The notes beneath the pieces were generated by a model. The model did no database searches and was not told where the DNA came from. It was given only the letters and a program-made list of their open reading frames with translations. From Diploptera punctata (taxonomy: Eukaryota; Arthropoda; Insecta; Blattodea; Blaberidae): DNA of 64,000 nucleotides. Positions 62,665 to 64,000 of the stretch are shown here, one piece after another; within the stretch, counting starts at the first letter, position 1, and each line of letters begins with the position of its first letter. The DNA is taken from assembly GCA_030220185.1 (NCBI GenBank), contig JASPKZ010004202.1, positions 310,001 through 374,000 of the forward strand, read 5' to 3'. The position numbers and the translations under genes were made by a program.

Positions 62665-63408
62665 ACTATTTAACTCATGCCTCAAATGGGAATCAATAAC
62701 CAATCATATTTCAATGATTTTTGTTTTACAACCAATCACAGTCGTGTTTTGCCTAGAATTTACCAACTAAAGTTTATCATAATAAAGAAAGCACCTCCTT
62801 TTTAACATTCTGAATAGGACATAGCATTATTTTGCAGTGACTGACTCTCTAAGAAATACGGCTACCAGATTGTATACATAGTGCATGATTGTCAACACGT
62901 AGAGCATGCGGGAGTTAACATAAAAACATTTGTAACAATTGATTATACCACCAAAAAAAAGAAACCACTGTTTGCACTTTCCTAAATGTATTTTTTCCCT
63001 GGTAATACATTCCAGAAAAATATAATTGTCATAGGACATCAGAAATAAATTAATATGCAGTTTGATGTGTTTCATTTTTTCTCCACTAGAGAGCATTCTT
63101 ACAATATTGCGTTCCTTTGGCAATAAATAATGTGATCTGGTTGCAGTGATAAACAAAAGAAGCAAACGAAGCGTACCAATCGTTTCTCATTTGTTTTCAA
63201 ACATCGCCGTTTACATTAAATATATAAATATTTTAAAATAACTATATTTCAATAATGATTTGTGAGTAAACAACTTAATTTTATTCGTTAAATAGTCCTA
63301 ACAAATGCCACTCTTGATTTCCAAATTCTCTAGATAAATTCACTCCTCACTTCGTGAGTTGTGAATTTATCGATAATTTGGAAATCACTCGTAGCATTAC
63401 TTATGATA
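62665..63408 (-). mobile_element. HPE element, full length
   Basis: Starts GACTATTTAACTCATGCCTC and ends GTAGCATTACTTATGATAA; hairpin 63305-63397 with CACTCCTCACTTCGTGAGTT. Internal minus frame of 112 codons (63165-62827) is not conserved with the frame in the copy at 43441 beyond shared sequence, so I do not call it. Confidence 0.88.
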
Positions 63409-64000
63409 AAAATGGTATCAGAACCAACTATCAGTTTTTTAACAGTGTGTTACAAAATTATTAGGGAGGGGATTTTGAGGTGCAAATTTTGGTCGCAAAA
63501 GGGGGAAAAAAGGGTTCTGAAAATACATACAAAAAGTTGCAAAAAAGGTGCAGCTGAAACAATTGAATTAAGGTTTAGAATGGTTACATGAACTCAGTTC
63601 ATATAATATGCATGTCGTTTCTTCTTTATAGAGGTAATTCTTTAAGAGGTAATTCATAGTTCTTTAGTTTATTGCAATATTTACTTCGTAGTTGGAACAT
63701 CGAAGAATGATGCAATTAGTTTCGATAAATCGCGTTTTGAATTCTTCTGAAAGAACGTACAACTTATCCTTCTTAACATTCGCCATGTTATTGTTGTGAA
63801 AACCCAGCTGCAATACTAATAAAAAGACATTATGGCTCAGACTAGTAAAACACAGCCAACAACAAGTCGGTAGATAGAAAACTGTTAAATTATCACCAGT
63901 ATTAACTGAACTTATTTTAAACTGTTACAGTAACACTGTTAAAATTTAAATTTGACTTCACAGCTGCAGCTTGGCCATTGTTGCTGGGGTATAAATTACG
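63409..64000. other. Otherwise unassigned window end
   Basis: Apart from the weak zinc-finger remnant at 63590-63786, no repeat partner or gene. Confidence 0.4.
63590..63786 (-). pseudogene. BED/CGGBP1-like N-terminal remnant (weak)
   Basis: From ATG at 63786: MANVKKDKLYVLSEEFKTRF, IETNCIILRCSNYEVNIAIN-stop, RTMNYLLKNYLYKEETTC. The 'F..(T)(N/D)..IL.C..(C)EV.V...KR..V..HL' spacing resembles the N-terminal zinc finger of CGGBP1-like proteins derived from hAT elements. The second Cys is a Tyr and there is a stop, so it would be inactive. The match rests on a short pattern and could be chance. Confidence 0.3.

Overview
Eukaryotic, AT-rich DNA, best explained as insect. The only host-gene sequence I recognise is two spliced exons on the minus strand (9938-10064 and 11907-12104). 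Their joined translation matches the ubiquitin-like (ULD/CMP) oligomerisation domain of the SATB/Defective proventriculus (Dve) homeodomain family. Almost everything else is layered transposable-element debris, so the window is probably intronic and flanking DNA of a dve-like gene. The dominant LINE (C-terminal motifs such as YGCETWTL and RRLRWAGHVARMG) resembles the endonuclease-reverse transcriptase copies abundant in cockroach and termite genomes. Blattodea is therefore my guess for the order, at low to moderate confidence. There is no rRNA gene, CRISPR array or prokaryotic operon.

Labels used below. LINE-alpha: about 20 fragments of one RTE-like non-LTR element with TTAG/TAAG tails. LINE-beta: fragments ending in GRRQQL plus (TTA)n. 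LINE-gamma: RTE-like fragments with GAA or GAT tails. LINE-delta: CR1/Jockey-like 3' ends carrying a GGCCTTATGGCC hairpin, AATAAA and (ATT)n. PLE: Penelope-like pieces. SINE-A to SINE-E: tRNA-headed SINEs, several with perfect target-site duplications (TSDs). HPE: a family of up to about 745 bp with a long hairpin at one end, eight copies. TIR-M: a family of about 545 bp with CACTGGTCAACA/CACTGAGCAACA ends, five copies. H8: an element of about 500 bp with 8-bp TSDs, two copies. PAL-1 and PAL-2: long palindromes. HEL: Helitron-like pieces.

Layout. 0-9.8 kb: LINE-alpha/beta debris with SINE-A, SINE-D, TIR-M, PLE and a Harbinger-type MITE inside a SINE. 9.9-12.1 kb: the two dve-like exons around an 1842-bp intron that holds PAL-2, HEL and TIR-M. 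12.2-20.3 kb: a mariner-like element split by HPE, then TIR-M, an intact 226-codon LINE-beta tail, and a tandem array ending in a tRNA-Tyr-like sequence and PAL-2. 20.8-31 kb: microsatellites, SINE-A to D, HPE (one copy with a Cys/His-rich ORF) and LINE-alpha with a YADD motif. 31.1-32.3 kb: a TIR element with hAT-like ends and a perfect 8-bp TSD. 32.9-33.3 kb: a 33-bp tandem repeat. 33-57 kb: more of the same, with both H8 copies. 57.9-59.9 kb: a 127-bp satellite whose monomer contains a piece of a LINE reverse transcriptase. 60-64 kb: Helitron-like pieces, an inverted tRNA-like pair, LINE-gamma and HPE.

Three patterns stand out. Four separate tandem arrays were seeded by different segments of LINE ORF2. 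The TIR-M family carries the C-terminus of a conserved orphan gene, and a two-stop pseudogene copy of a longer part of that gene lies nearby. Many (TAA)n tracts sit exactly at LINE 3' ends, so they look like retrotransposon tails rather than independent microsatellites.
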